From Seminavis robusta (taxonomy: Eukaryota; Bacillariophyta; Bacillariophyceae; Naviculales; Naviculaceae), in contig CAICTM010000789.1 of the NCBI GenBank assembly GCA_903772945.1, positions 1 through 48,585 on the forward strand: a stretch of 48,585 nucleotides of DNA. The letters are read 5' to 3'. Position numbers and translations under genes: made by a program. This document shows, piece after piece, positions 30,496-41,860 of this stretch; the first letter of the stretch is position 1, and each line of letters starts with the position of its first letter. Under the pieces are notes generated by a model that saw nothing but the letters and a program-made list of their open reading frames with translations, did not search any database and was not told the DNA's origin.

Positions 30496-31908
30496 TCAAC
30501 AACTGGCTTCATCTGTGGACTGGACGGTGTTGAGTCGAAACAAGTCGTCGGCACCACCAATGGAGTTTTCGCTGTGTTCCGACATGAACTCGGTGGGATC
30601 CACCATGGGCTCGGGCGATGATGGCGTCTTGGGCAGGATTGGCTGGACGGCTTCTTGTTGCTGCACCTTGCGGGCAGTGGACGACGAAAAGAATCCAAAG
30701 ACGGATCGTTTGCTGGACGAATTAGATCGACTGACGGCCGTCTTGCTGAATCGTCGACTATTGCTGCTATCCAAAAAGCCAGTGGTGGAGGCTCGCATGG
30801 ATTCGTCTCCACGCATGCTGCTATCGCTTTCCATGACGGCTGCCAACTTATTCTTGTTGGCTTTGAGGACAGATTCCATCAATCGTTCGTAGTGATCCAA
30901 CTTGCCCGAGAGCGTATCGACAGTAGCCTGCGAGTCGGCCAATGCCATGCTCTGTTTGAGTGTTTTTTGCATCTGCATGTCGTGTTCTCGTTTGGCTTGT
31001 TTGAGTTGAGCGAGACAGACCTGCAAACTCAATTGCAATAGTTTGGGATCACTTTCGGTTTCGACCAACGACAAGTCTTGTCCAAACATGTCGAGGACGC
31101 CTTGAATTTCCGGTAATACTTGTTGCAACAGAGTGGCTTGATTCTCGACTTGTTGTTCTTGATCGCGTGACGAGAGTGTGGCAACTTGTTTTTGGAGTTG
31201 TCCGACCTTGTGTTGTTCTTGTGCGACTTGCTGAAGTGCCATTTGCTTTTCTTGTGTCAAGGCACCCACTTGATGTGCCAATTGGTTGTTGGTCTCCATG
31301 AGGGCTTGGAGTTTGCCGTACAGTTTCCACTGATTGTTCTCCTGAGGACCACAAGACGAGTGTCGACGGCGACGTCCATTGGCACCAGCTGTAAGTTGTT
31401 CTAGTTGTGGTGGTGCTCGACTCTCCATTTGCGAGACAATGTCAGTGTTGGTTTCATTCAACGTCTGCAGACAATCCAACTGTGTCTTTTGATCTCCGAG
31501 TGCTTGCTGGAGATGTTGGATTTGACTCTTTAACGACGCATTGCTGTCTTGACTTGTCTGTAACTTGCTGCGCAAATGGGCCGTCATGGCGCGTTGTTCT
31601 TCCAATTGCAATTTGACCGTCTCCAGTTCCATATTGCAACTTTCCAATTGTTCGCTGAGACGCTGTGTCGCTGACGAATCCGCAGGAGTGGAAACCGAGC
31701 CTTGGCTTTGCACCGTACTGACGGTACCTACGCTCTTGCCACTGACACTCACGTCCAGCATGACATTGCCCTGCTGATGAAGCTCACCAATCAAGGCATC
31801 CTTCTCTTGGACTTGCGCTTCTAGTGTGGCCACTTGTAGACGCAGAAGCGCCACGGCAGAAGCATTCTCCGACGAACGGACCAGCGAAGATGTACGAAAC
31901 AATCCCAT
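30496..31908 (-). CDS. Coiled-coil protein, unknown
   Basis: A single-exon 470-residue frame from the ATG at 31908. Most of it is heptad-like and Gln/Glu/Leu-rich: about 15-50, 80-160 and 190-260, then about 300-350. This suggests a long coiled coil, interrupted by a basic patch (GRRRRHSSC). The C-terminal third is Ser-rich (SNSSSKRSVFGFFSSS) and ends in an acidic, Pro-containing tail. No signal peptide, membrane span or enzyme motif. The segment QMQKTLKQSMALADSQATVD matches one in the neighbour at 35185-33977 (ALQKAIKLSVALADTRATVS), so the two are paralogues. Likely a scaffold or structural protein; function unknown. Confidence 0.75.
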   Translation of the reverse strand: MGLFRTSSLVRSSENASAVALLRLQVATLEAQVQEKDALIGELHQQGNVMLDVSVSGKSVGTVSTVQSQGSVSTPADSSATQRLSEQLESCNMELETVKLQLEEQRAMTAHLRSKLQTSQDSNASLKSQIQHLQQALGDQKTQLDCLQTLNETNTDIVSQMESRAPPQLEQLTAGANGRRRRHSSCGPQENNQWKLYGKLQALMETNNQLAHQVGALTQEKQMALQQVAQEQHKVGQLQKQVATLSSRDQEQQVENQATLLQQVLPEIQGVLDMFGQDLSLVETESDPKLLQLSLQVCLAQLKQAKREHDMQMQKTLKQSMALADSQATVDTLSGKLDHYERLMESVLKANKNKLAAVMESDSSMRGDESMRASTTGFLDSSNSRRFSKTAVSRSNSSSKRSVFGFFSSSTARKVQQQEAVQPILPKTPSSPEPMVDPTEFMSEHSENSIGGADDLFRLNTVQSTDEASC

Positions 31909-33976
31909 TGTGATGAATGAATGGCAAAGATTCTAAGTGATGTGATGTGTGAGACGAAGACTATAGCAACTAGTACTAGTAACGTCGAATGAGCAAGAAG
32001 AGAGATCGATTTGCGGAAGACTTTGTGAGGTCTTCGCCAGAATCAAAATTTGATAGAACCCACTTTGGATGCCTTCTCCAACAACCAGATGCCGGTGAAG
32101 TGTTTTGGTCGAATGAAGCAACCATCATCCATCAACTTCATGCACTGTCGCGGTGCACCGTGAGGTCCCAGGTACAGTGCTGTACCGGTGCGTGACACTA
32201 GGTAAAATGTGAGACGTTCGATTTTCAAACGATAAACAAAAAAACTGCTTGCCGAACTTTATTCCACAGTTGATTAAACAGCGCGGTACCACTAGCTAGA
32301 GAAACCACTATAGAAGCTTTGTACCATGAGTCCCTGATTACATTCAAAAGCTGTTTCAAAGCATTAGAAGATCCGTCATGATGTTTACCACCTCTCACAT
32401 TTTGATCCAAAATCGGACTGTTTCCGCGCCGCTGGTTATCAATCAAGCGAAGGCAACAATCAAACACAGCAAACCGCCATCCAACAGCCTAGCAGGATCG
32501 TTCCCGAATGCTTGACGTCACACGGCAACCGTACCGGTATAACCATGGGAGTCGCCACGGCACGTAAGGTTTATCAGACTCGGGGGATTGGAAAGGGACT
32601 CGCCTACAAGACTGCTGGGACGTGTTGCAGCACGGCCATCATCATGTCCCACTCCGACCAGTTCAGGCTGATGGGTTCATCATGCAGGGTGGCTGGGTAG
32701 TCTAGACTACTAGTAGATTAGCTACTGTAGGTTCAGGATGCCACTGATGAAGTCATCTACCCAGGTACTGACTGGTAAGATCATCCATCTGCACAGCCAG
32801 CCTCTACATGTAGTCTACCCAAGCTAGCTAAAGAGATCTACACGTAGTCAGCCCGAATGGTTGCCGTTCGCCGTTCTCGTCTGCCTGTGCGATTGTAGTC
32901 TTCCAATAGTGCTACAGCTCATTTTCCAGCCAGTCTGCTGTGCTGCTGTGGCTCTACTAGTAGCTACCGTAGCTGAATACAACTACATATAGCAACATGC
33001 TGCAACCTCGCTGGGCAGGGACAAAAGAGAGAAGCCGATGATTGGATCGCTCGAGTTTGCTGCTTGCTTGCTTGCTTGCTTCGTGCCACTTGGTGGACGG
33101 TGCCTACCACAATTGTAGCCATAAAGAGCTCCTGGGGTATTCCCGAGTTTGCTGATGACCTTACTACTATTTGCAAGTAGAGTGGCTACCCCAACTCTTC
33201 ATAGCTACCAACCTACCTACCTCATACCGTACTCAGCTACCGGTACAATGAATGATACCTGTTTTGCGTGGCCTCCTTCGCCATGTGTGTGGTAAATCAC
33301 GGACATGTGCGGTGGAATGATCCAGTAGACTACAGTATCCTGTGTAGCATGCAGCAACAACCGGTGGCTTCTGATCGCTTGAGCCACCGGTACATTCAGA
33401 TCCAATGTTGCTCTCTTACCTCAACAGGCTGACGGTCTATCCTCTAGCTAGCTAGTAGCCGGCCCTGGACTCAGGCTTTGGTTTAGCTCAATAGATATCT
33501 AGCTGGATAGGCACAGCTGTAGTGTTGAATCGAATCGTACGGTATGGTCTAGCTAGCTAGCTAGTGGCAGACTTTTTTAAAAATTAAACAATGATGAAAG
33601 ACCAAAAAGACAGAGACAGTGGTTGTATTAGCATGTTTAAAATAACACCAGTTCGTAGTGAAATGTATTTGTCGGGCGATGAAAAGCAGCAGTAGATAGT
33701 TGATTGATGGATGGATAGACCAAGTCTCGTCGCAAGCTCGCCGAGCGCAGCATCTGGGTGGCTGAATCATAGGTAGTAACTGCATCCTCCAAGGAACGAT
33801 CAGACCCTGCCACCCCCTTTCTCAGCTTTTTGGTAAGCAATGTTTGGATCATTTATTTTCCTGTGGGTTGGCACTTTCATAACTTCTTGGGTAGACTACC
33901 CCCTGGGTTGTACCGTATGAGGCAAAACACTAGCCTCCTTCCGTCCTTGTCAGCTAGCTAGCTAGCCATGAGCATC
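31909..33976. other. Intergenic between the two coiled-coil genes
   Basis: About 2 kb with no convincing gene; open frames are all under 85 codons and lack motifs. A GCTT microsatellite lies at about 33060-33081. Short palindromes recur, such as CTAGCTAGCTAG (near 33550 and 33955), ACCGGT (32176, 32536, 33239, 33386) and TGTAGCTA-like pieces. Confidence 0.45.
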
Positions 33977-35185
33977 CTACGACGTTGCGGCAGTCAGTGC
34001 GGTGGAGGATGCCCAGAATCGACCCCATCCTCGTCCCGTGGACGTAGTGCCTCGCTCCGAACTAGGTTGTGCTGTTGTGACACCACCGTGTTGAGAAGAC
34101 TGTACTCCTCGTTCCGATGCAATTTCTAGGGGAGCACTGTCATCTGCCGGAGTGGCATCATTGTGGCATTCGTCCGTCGTCATGACAATGGATGCCATGG
34201 CGGTTGTATCGTTGGACTGCTGTGGTTCGTCGTCGTCATCGTTGAGTTCAATGTCACCCAGGGAGGACGCTTGGTCGACGGGTGGCAGTGTAGTGGTGGT
34301 GGTAGCTTTGGTGGTTGGTTTGGGACTTGTGGATCGACTACTGCTCTTTTTCTTTTGCTTTTTGCCGTGGGATGACTTGGAAGCAATGGGTGGAGGCGGT
34401 GGCGGAGCGGTGCGTCTTCCAAACCCAAGTAGAATTCCAGTGGATGTGTTTTGTGCGGCAATGATTCTCTGGGACTCTTCCAGCTGTGATTCGAGCGTGG
34501 AGACGGTCGCACGTGTGTCGGCCAAAGCCACACTCAGTTTGATTGCTTTTTGCAATGCGGCTTCCTTTTCGGCTTCGAGTTGATCCATGCGATCATTGAG
34601 CTTTTGGACTTCCAATGCCGTCATGGTGGTTGTCTTCATGCTGTCTTCGGTCTTGCCCGTGTATGGCGCGGACCGATACGAAGTTCCGCGTCCCATATTG
34701 GATCGTCGATCGCCACGAGTACTACTATCAGACATGAGCGATGATGGAGTAGTAGTGGTGGTGTTGTTGGAAGAAGAAAAGAATAAATCCCATCGTTGCT
34801 GTAATTTGTCGTGGTGTCGCTTGTCTTCTTGCATTTGTCGTTGGAGTTCATTGACGGTCAAATCGCGTTCCGCCAATTGTTGCCGCAACGATTCAATCTG
34901 CGCCCGTAGTGATCGTTCCGAGGAATCTTCGTCCATGAAAAACGTAGAAGAAGAAGTCACGGAAGCCGTGGCGGAAGCGGACAAGCAATCGGGTGGTGGT
35001 GCTTGTTGGGATTGTTGCTGTTGTTGCTGCTGCTCGAGTTTGGGAGATGGTGTAAAGAGAGGAACTTCATCGTAGTAGTCCAATGTGGACATGGTAGAAG
35101 TGGGCGATGCGTTTAGTCTCGCCAACTTGGTCGATAAGGTAGAAGTGGTGTGGGTGGTAGTGGAGGGACTGCTGGTGGAGTACAT
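33977..35185 (-). CDS. Coiled-coil protein, paralogue of the 31.9 kb gene
   Basis: From the ATG at 35185, 402 residues. The frame is open 77 codons further to an ATG-like start at 35416, but that extra part is hydrophobic and crosses a likely promoter, so I prefer 35185. Layout: Ser/Thr-rich N-terminus, a Gln run (QQQQQQQ), a first coiled coil (LRAQIESLRQQLAERDLTV), a Ser/Thr linker, then a second coiled coil with ALQKAIKLSVALADTRATVS, the part shared with the neighbour. After that come a Pro run, a Lys-rich stretch (HGKKQKKKSSSRS) and a low-complexity acidic tail. No catalytic motif. Likely structural; the simple-sequence runs suggest fast evolution. Confidence 0.7.
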   Translation of the reverse strand: MYSTSSPSTTTHTTSTLSTKLARLNASPTSTMSTLDYYDEVPLFTPSPKLEQQQQQQQSQQAPPPDCLSASATASVTSSSTFFMDEDSSERSLRAQIESLRQQLAERDLTVNELQRQMQEDKRHHDKLQQRWDLFFSSSNNTTTTTPSSLMSDSSTRGDRRSNMGRGTSYRSAPYTGKTEDSMKTTTMTALEVQKLNDRMDQLEAEKEAALQKAIKLSVALADTRATVSTLESQLEESQRIIAAQNTSTGILLGFGRRTAPPPPPPIASKSSHGKKQKKKSSSRSTSPKPTTKATTTTTLPPVDQASSLGDIELNDDDDEPQQSNDTTAMASIVMTTDECHNDATPADDSAPLEIASERGVQSSQHGGVTTAQPSSERGTTSTGRGWGRFWASSTALTAATS

Positions 35186-37282
35186 CTTGTTATCTTGTTT
35201 TGTTATTGTTGTTTTATAATATGGATCAACTAGAGATGGATCGATCGGATCGGATATGATTGAATACCCGGCAATCACACAACACAACAGACTGATAACA
35301 CTTCTGCTTGATGGAAAATAAGTGAATGCAATGAAGGAATGATTCAAAAAAATAAGCTTTCTTGGTAAGAACAACCAGAGCCTGTGTATTTCTTCTTCCA
35401 AGATGCCTGCACTCAATCCACTATGTTTGTGGTGTGAGATGCCTTCTGTACTTACTCAAGCACAGATCGATAAACTTTGTTCTTGCTTCATCGACCTTGG
35501 CTCAGCTTTTGGATTGTTAACCTCTTTGTTTGTTAGAGGTGATGTTGCTACGACAGATGCTTCTACGATTAAGGGTTGCCACGGCCACGTCTACACTTCA
35601 ACTCTACGGTATGCTAATAATGGTTCTCAGGAACTGGCATGGAGTAATAAACACACGTAGACCTGGCTCACTTGCGATGGCATCTTTCAAATGGGAATGT
35701 GACTCCTAAAGAACTTGATCACGCTCAGTACCGCTCATCCCATTTCGGTCATGCGAATACATTGCTCTATGCAGAGAAATTCAAGGAAATTTTTACGAGG
35801 CGTTGGGGTCACCGTGTCTTCATTTTCAGTACTGAGTAGGAGTCGTCTATTCAAATAATTAATTAAGCCACTGGCTGTTCCGGTTGATACTGCCACCGGT
35901 ACACTTGGAGCTCTCACCGGTTCTGGCTGGATCATAAGGGCATTGCCACAATTAACACTTGGCACAAGGCAATACTTCACCTCTTCCGAACGGATGACAC
36001 TTTCCTTCTTTTACTCTGATAGTAACTAGCTAGTCAAGCGCTCCTCCATTGATACACACAAACCAGTGAAAAGATATGCCTCCTCCCACCACTCACCGAC
36101 ACAAAGTAGGACGATACTCAAACGTTCAAATTTGCCTCACAATTTCAAAGAGCATCTACTCTCGGTCGTGTGTACGAACAGCTGGACTGATTGTGCCAGT
36201 CATGGCGTGAGGGCATGGCTACCGTTGTCTCTGGTGCTCGGTGGCGACTTCAGCCTCTGAGACTTGTTTACCAAGGAGGTCACTTGAAGAAGGAAACCAC
36301 AATGTTTTTGAAATATGCCATGCATGTATGTATGTAGAGGTCTAGTGGTACGGCTACATAGTGCACCTACACCATGAATCCTGAAGAAAACGTGATGCAA
36401 CAGCAGCTCCCAGCATGTATGTTCCTTCGTCAAAAAAGACAATGGCCGTTGTCGCCCTTGGACAAACCTGAGACGCGTGATGATGACAACAAACAGATAC
36501 TTTCGTAGATGATGATCCATTGGAGCGAATAGAATACATGTAATAGAATTTGATGCTGCAATAATGATCCATTCGAGCGAATAGATACCTTGACCGTGCA
36601 ACAATGACATGGCCAGCCCTCCGAATCTCCGAATACATGTACATGTACCACAACTCTACTCGAGTAGCTAGCTAGATACATGTACATGTGCAAGGAGTAC
36701 ATTGTAGCTAATGTGGTTGTCTGTTGTCTGGGCTCGAACTTTACTGTCCTTGGTGGTTCATTGTTTCCATAATTCACATGTTTTCTCTGCACTCCGACAT
36801 GGTGAAGGTCCCCGGCTCATTGGTTCTACCGGTATATTGATGCATTGATGCGACTACAATGTCCTGTACTACCTACCAGTAGTACTACATACATACCGTA
36901 CATGTACCAGTCTCCAGTATCGATAGACTTCAGATAGCTCTAAATGTACAGTGCAGCAGAAGCCAAGGCTCACTCCAATGTTATCAGGATGCTACAAGGT
37001 ACAAGCTATAAGAGACGGCTTGTATGCTGCAAGACGGCTGGAAGTGGGTTGAATCTTTTATGTTTTTTCGTTGGTTCGGTTCGGTTAGGGTTCAGTTCCG
37101 TGCAAAGTGGGAATAGGGTTAAGGTTCTTTCTCATCTTTTTTGCCTGCTGAAAGCCTCAACCCTTTTCGAAGTTGATGAAGAAGATCGCCAAAAGGGAAG
37201 ATCTCTCAACACTGTTGTCGGAGGTCGGGAGTGTCAAGTACATGTACTGCTATCAATTTCTTTCCTTTGGACATACCTTACC
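35186..37282. other. Intergenic, no convincing gene
   Basis: Contains overlapping small open frames (35403-35660 +, 35980-35735 -, 36610-36200 -) without recognisable domains. A direct repeat, GATGATCCATTGGAGCGAATAG (about 36507) and AATGATCCATTCGAGCGAATAG (about 36563), is visible, as are repeated TACATGTAC palindromes (36637-36690, 36898). The last 100 bases lead into the parvulin gene. Confidence 0.4.
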
Positions 37283-37765
37283 ATGACAATCTCCCGCCGC
37301 TCTCCCGCTACGCTTTTGACCTTGGCTATCCTCGCCTTGCTTTCCAGGAGCAGCAATGCCTTTGTTCCACAGCTCCAGCATGCTTCTGTGGCTTCACCAT
37401 CAAGCACAAGCCGAGTTGTCTTGTCCATGGGATTGGTGGACGATCTTGGTGGTTTCATGAAGCGTTTCACCACCAAAGCCACCGCGTCACACATTCTCAT
37501 CAAGGGAGGGGCCGAAGCTGAAAACAAGCTCGAAGACTTGAAGGAAGAAATTGGAGATTCACCCGTCAAATTCGCAGAATACGCGGCAAAGTTCTCGGCA
37601 TGTCCTAGTGCTAGTAGTGGTGGCAGTCTCGGAGAGTTTGGGCCGGGGGCCATGGTCAAAGAATTCGATACGGTAGTGTTCAATGACGAGGTGGGAAAAG
37701 TACATGGACCAGTCAAGACGCAGTTTGGATATCATCTCATTTACATTAGTGATCGGACTGAATAG
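37283..37765 (+). CDS. Plastid-targeted parvulin-type peptidyl-prolyl isomerase
   Basis: From the ATG at 37283, 160 residues; the frame is open farther upstream but only this start gives a targeting sequence. Residues 1-24 form a signal peptide (TLLTLAILALLSRSSNAF). Cleavage at SNA|F followed by a Ser/Arg-rich transit region matches the bipartite presequence that takes diatom proteins into the plastid. The mature part is a parvulin (PpiC/rotamase) domain: ASHILIKG at its start, FAEYAAKFSACPSASSGG in the middle, GSLGEFGPGAMVKEFD, and KTQFGYHLIYI at the end. These are the usual conserved motifs, including both His positions. It would speed cis-trans isomerisation of proline bonds during protein folding in the plastid. 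Confidence 0.88.
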   Translation: MTISRRSPATLLTLAILALLSRSSNAFVPQLQHASVASPSSTSRVVLSMGLVDDLGGFMKRFTTKATASHILIKGGAEAENKLEDLKEEIGDSPVKFAEYAAKFSACPSASSGGSLGEFGPGAMVKEFDTVVFNDEVGKVHGPVKTQFGYHLIYISDRTE

Positions 37766-37939
37766 ATACTTTAGCAACAGATGAAGCCGAGAAAGTGCTT
37801 TGTAGGAGGGGACACAACAGTTCCTTATATTCAATGAAGATTCGATTCATTGGTGGGCTACCGAAACAGCAAAAATAGCAGTTCAGTACGGTACAGACAC
37901 GCGCGTGCTGTTTGTAGAAGCTGGCTCCCTGACTGCTAG

Positions 37940-38735
37940 ATAGGGGGCGCCGGTGTCACGGAAGAAGGCTCCACCATTAATTTCAGATGATGATTCAGCA
38001 TCATTGGCAAGGTACTGAGGTGCTCTCACTGTCTGGAACAGCATACCTTTCTCCTGGTGGATCGTCCACTCTTGGCCAAACTAATGGAGAGTCAAAGAAT
38101 GTCACTCTATCCCTTCCGATCTCGGCCCAATGGGGGAGCTGCCCATGCCACCAAAACTGCTGCCAAAGTGGGCATAGTAGCATTCTCAATCTGGACACTG
38201 ACCATGTCCTTGAAGGTGGAAACAGCAATGTGTTCTTCCTCCAAAAATATGCCACTTCTTATTTTGCTGCTTGCATGTCACTGGGTACAAACCAATGACG
38301 AACATTAGCAAGGCCAATGTAGACATCATCCACTTCAAAGTTGGGGGCACTCACTGGCACCAAAGTATGATCACATTCATATGGAAGCAGCAGATTTACA
38401 CATGCATGGAAGAGTAGCAATAGTCCTACTGTATTTGGGTGCGTGGTTCAAAAACGGGATCAATCGCTATGGTGACTTACTCCGTGATGCTGACCCAAGT
38501 CTACAAACAGTCAAACTCGACTCAGCAGGCCTACACAGTGTAGCTCTGAGCATCATCATTGTTGTTGCACTTCACATACCGATACCCTGAAATGAGGAGC
38601 ACCGCCAGTTCCTAAATTGGCATGATCCGTGTCCGAGCTACAAAACGAATTTGGATTGACGATGACGAAGGTGCCATTACACACAGGCACTGCGTGTGCA
38701 GCTGGATCTCAAAATACGGCAGACTGGGCTTGCTA
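37940..38735 (-). pseudogene. Possible decayed protein-coding gene
   Basis: Read on the minus strand, several blocks look like real protein but lie in different frames and are broken by stops. About 38710-38575: VPVCNGTFVIVNPNSFCSSD, then LGTGGAPHFRVSVCEVQQQ. About 38430-38250: PYECDHTLVPVSAPNFEVDD, then VYIGLANVRHWFVPSDMQAA. About 38250-38115: HIAVSTFKDMVSVQIENATM, then PTLAAVLVAWAAPP. About 38025-37940: APQYLANDAESSSEINGGAFF. No intron model joins them cleanly. I do not recognise the family; a gene with unusual introns is the alternative. Confidence 0.35.
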
Positions 38736-38955
38736 CTAGAGCGTAGATTATTATAAATGAATCTTGCTGGAAAGCTACTCCATTCGGCCACATTCGTCGC
38801 ATTTGTTCAAAGAGAGTCTAGTCAATCCATGGATCCTTATGCAGACACTCAACCTTTCCGCACGCACTCGTTTGTTTTCAAACTACGTGCACCCACAAAC
38901 ACCCTTTCCTCTCGCACTCGTTTATTGTTGTTGACTGATCGGAATTTGCACGCAT
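38736..38955. other. 3' flank of CYP51 gene
   Basis: Short region downstream of the minus-strand CYP51 stop. It contains a TTATTATAAATG stretch, rich in A and T on both strands, but no gene. Confidence 0.35.
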
Positions 38956-40632
38956 CTAGGCATCCTTATAGACACGTTTCTTGTACTTGATGATGCACTG
39001 TTCCTTGGGTCCCACGACCATGTCTTCGTAGGCACATGACGGAAAGTCGGTGGGAGCGACACGTTCAATTTCGTACTCTCGAAACAAGATACTCAATACC
39101 GTCTTGACTTGCATGTAGGCAAAGTTTTGTCCCATGCACGAGTGCAGACCACCACCAAATCCCAAATATGCATAGGGAATCTTGTGTTCTTCCCGTCCGG
39201 GAGCATACCGATCCGGATCAAACGTATCGGGATTGGGAAAGGTTTCCTTCATGCGCATCGAAGCAGTGGGGGAAACGACGACTTGATCACCGATAGGAAT
39301 CACGTAGGTTGCTTTTTCTCCTCCTCGAGTGACAGTCACGGGAAGATTGACGAGTGCTTTTCGAATGAGCATGATGAATGTAGGACACATGCGCAAGGCT
39401 TCCGTCATGCAATTTTGCAAAAATTCCATCCGCCCGACCGTTTCGTAGTCGAGTGGTTTGCTCATATCCCCATCGAGTACTTGTTCCTGTTCCTTGATCA
39501 TCCGGTCAACCATGGTGGGATCGTCTGCCATGAATAGCGATGTCCACGTCGACGAGAGACAGGACGTGTGTTGTCCAGCAAACAAGAGTGCAATCATGAG
39601 TCCGGTCATTTGTTCGTCCGTGACGGGAGTTCCATCCTTGTATTTGGTTTCCATAAACAAGGACAAAATGTCAGTTCCATCGGAATTGGAGGGATTTTCT
39701 CTTCGCTCCTTGATGACTTTACTAAACAGAGCGACCATTTCCTTGCGGGCCCAGTTGCGTCGTCGATGAGCCGGTGTGGGTGCATCGGGCCAAAACGGAG
39801 TGTAAGGCAAGAGTCCGTGATCCAGATCCTTGTAGAGTGCTTCGACTTCTTTAAAGAGTGATTTGCGGACATCTTCTCCGTGCAAACAACGGGATGCGGT
39901 AAGAATGGTGAGTTCCGAGAGCGACTTGAGCAAATCGAGTTGACCTGGTTCATCTCCCCATTCTTGACGGAGATAGCGACGGGTTTCTTCTTCAATTTTT
40001 GCGACATATCCCTTGAGACGAGTGGCGCGGAGACCATTGGCCATGGATTGGAATTGTACTTGTCGCTTCTTTTTGGGAGCATCGTAGACCACTTCGGGTC
40101 CAAAGACGGGTTTCATAAAATCATAGACTCCTTGTTGTGTCAACTAAAATTCACATATAAAACAAAATTAGAAGATATCCAGACAAAAAAAGGCAGCAAA
40201 AACTCAACAACTCATTCTATTTTCATTGTGCTCACCTGATCATCGTTGGACTTGAAAAAGACTGACTGAGCTTCAGGTCCCATCAAAAAGGTCAGGCGCT
40301 CTGTGAAAATCTACAAAGATACAATACAATACAACACAAAATAAACGCAATCATGAGTAAATTGGACAACCACCAACAATAAATTCATCCATTTCTCCTT
40401 TTCACTTGACTTGACTCACAGGAATGGTAAACACAGGTCCATAGTCTCGGTAGCATCGCTTGACCATGGTATTGGGACTCTTGAAGAATTCCATAATGAC
40501 ACCAATGACGGGGATGGGAAACACGGGAGATTCCAACACCAGAGGAGGAGCATCTTTGCCACCACGTCGAGGCCGAAGCACAAAGAAGTACAGTGCGAAC
40601 ACTATCACAGCAAAGATCTGAAGCCACAACAT
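38956..40632 (-). CDS. CYP51: Sterol 14-alpha-demethylase, cytochrome P450 family 51 (three exons)
   Basis: Exons 40632-40420, 40310-40236 and 40143-38956, joined in phase 0 by GTGAGT...TAG and GTGAGC...TTTTAG introns; 491 residues, the usual length. Residues 1-20 are a membrane anchor (MLWLQIFAVIVFALYFFVL), followed by a basic-Pro hinge. P450 landmarks: I-helix LLFAGQHTSC, ExxR in TEALR, FDPDRY, and the haem-binding loop FGGGLHSCMGQNFAYMQVK with C432 as the iron ligand. AGQHTS and the NFAYMQVKT continuation are signatures of CYP51. It removes the 14-alpha methyl group from lanosterol- or obtusifoliol-like precursors in the ER, a committed step of sterol synthesis, and is the target of azoles in other organisms. 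Exon 2 encodes the conserved LTFLMGPEAQ region. Confidence 0.95.
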
Positions 40633-41248
40633 CTTGATCTTGATGTCAAATCTATAAAATAAATATAGACAACAGAGGGTATGGTGGGAGGGAGGCTGCC
40701 ACTCAAAACTAAAATGAAAAATGATTTTGTGGCTTTGGTTTCCCTGGTTATTAGGTTCGAGGGTGGTCGACACGCATATTATTATGTTTGCACCGACCAT
40801 GGATGAAGGGTTCCTCTCCTGAGCATTTGTAGGCAAGTTCCATCGCAGCTATGATCAAAAGGAGCTTTAACAGATTGCTTGAGAGAGAGGACCGACTTTG
40901 TCCCTAATTGGCCAACGCTTCAATCCTATCATGCTGGCGTTCTGCAAAGGTGCTCCCGCGTTAGCGTTGTGCCAAAAAGGATCCATTCTCGATGAGAAGC
41001 ATCCATCTCGAAGTTCGGGTTTGCACACAGCCATGCGCTTTAATTAACCTTCACCCTTGACACTGATATTAGGGTCGCTCGCGTCGCTTCAACTGGTACC
41101 GCTTCCTGTAACCCTTTACTAAAACGAAGACGACACAGAAAATACTGCCGAGGTGAGACCCTCGTCGCGAAGATGGAACGCAACACCAAAATACTTTGAG
41201 TGGTCTGCGTGGAAATGTTTGATGCTTTAGTAGTCGCAGCACGAGACC
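40633..41248. other. Upstream region of CYP51; no gene
   Basis: Probable promoter of the CYP51 gene on the minus strand. No ORF with a recognisable domain and no clear regulatory motif that I would defend. Confidence 0.35.
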
Positions 41249-41542
41249 ATGGTGGCCATTAATAGTAGCCTTGATGCGGATGTTGAGCAACGTGAGCAAT
41301 TTGATCGGCAGATGGAAATAAACAAGGCAAGGTTGAAATACTTCAACAACATCCTAGCTGATCCATCCTCGGATGCAACCAATTCCAGTGCTGTTCGTTC
41401 ATACAACCAAAAAGTGTTCAAAGCAGAAACCAAGATTATGAAAGAATCGCTTGCTGTAATAGAGTCAACACTATTGTTCGAGTGGGAGAAATTCAAGGCA
41501 AGGATGCTGGTATGGTATGCTGCAGGGGATCTGAGCGTATAA
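41249..41542 (+). CDS. Small ORF, unknown, possibly transposon-derived
   Basis: 97 codons from the ATG at 41249, strongly charged and helical (EQREQFDRQMEINKARLKYF, then KAETKIMKESLAVIESTLLF). There is no domain I recognise. It lies 150 bases before a retroelement gag fragment, so it may be debris of a larger element rather than a host gene. Confidence 0.3.
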   Translation: MVAINSSLDADVEQREQFDRQMEINKARLKYFNNILADPSSDATNSSAVRSYNQKVFKAETKIMKESLAVIESTLLFEWEKFKARMLVWYAAGDLSV

Positions 41543-41689
41543 ATGGGCAAAGAATCGAATTGTTGATCAGCGCCGGGGTGGGAGAACGTGTTTGCGATTG
41601 TTTTTGAATAGCTTTTTTTATATCTCATGAATGATGTTGTTTGTATGCTGAGCATCTTCCATTCAATTCAAGTGACCCATAATGCGGTG

Positions 41690-41860
41690 GTTAGCTTGAT
41701 TTATCCTTACAAAGCCTTGGAGAAGCAGAAGCGCTTTCTGTGTCACAAGATGTGCAAGCATATGGACATGAAGACATATGAGTATGTGAATCACCTTCGT
41801 CATATTAACTATGACGAGCTTCCCTTGATGCCTCCTTTCCGTGCGGAGAATTGTCTCATT
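41690..41860 (+). pseudogene. Retrotransposon gag fragment
   Basis: About 50 residues in one frame have the wording of retroelement gag proteins from algae and oomycetes: EKQKRFLCHKMCKHMDMKT, then YEYVNHLRHINYDELPLMPPF. Neither the start nor the rest of an element is recognisable around it, so this is an isolated relic. Confidence 0.5.

Noticed and set aside
35186..35416. N-terminal extension of the second coiled-coil gene
   Set aside because: Hydrophobic, unrelated to the rest and crossing the likely promoter; the paralogue starts without such an extension.
36944..37282. N-terminal extension of the parvulin frame
   Set aside because: Starting at 37283 yields a proper signal peptide and plastid motif; the upstream part looks like non-coding sequence.
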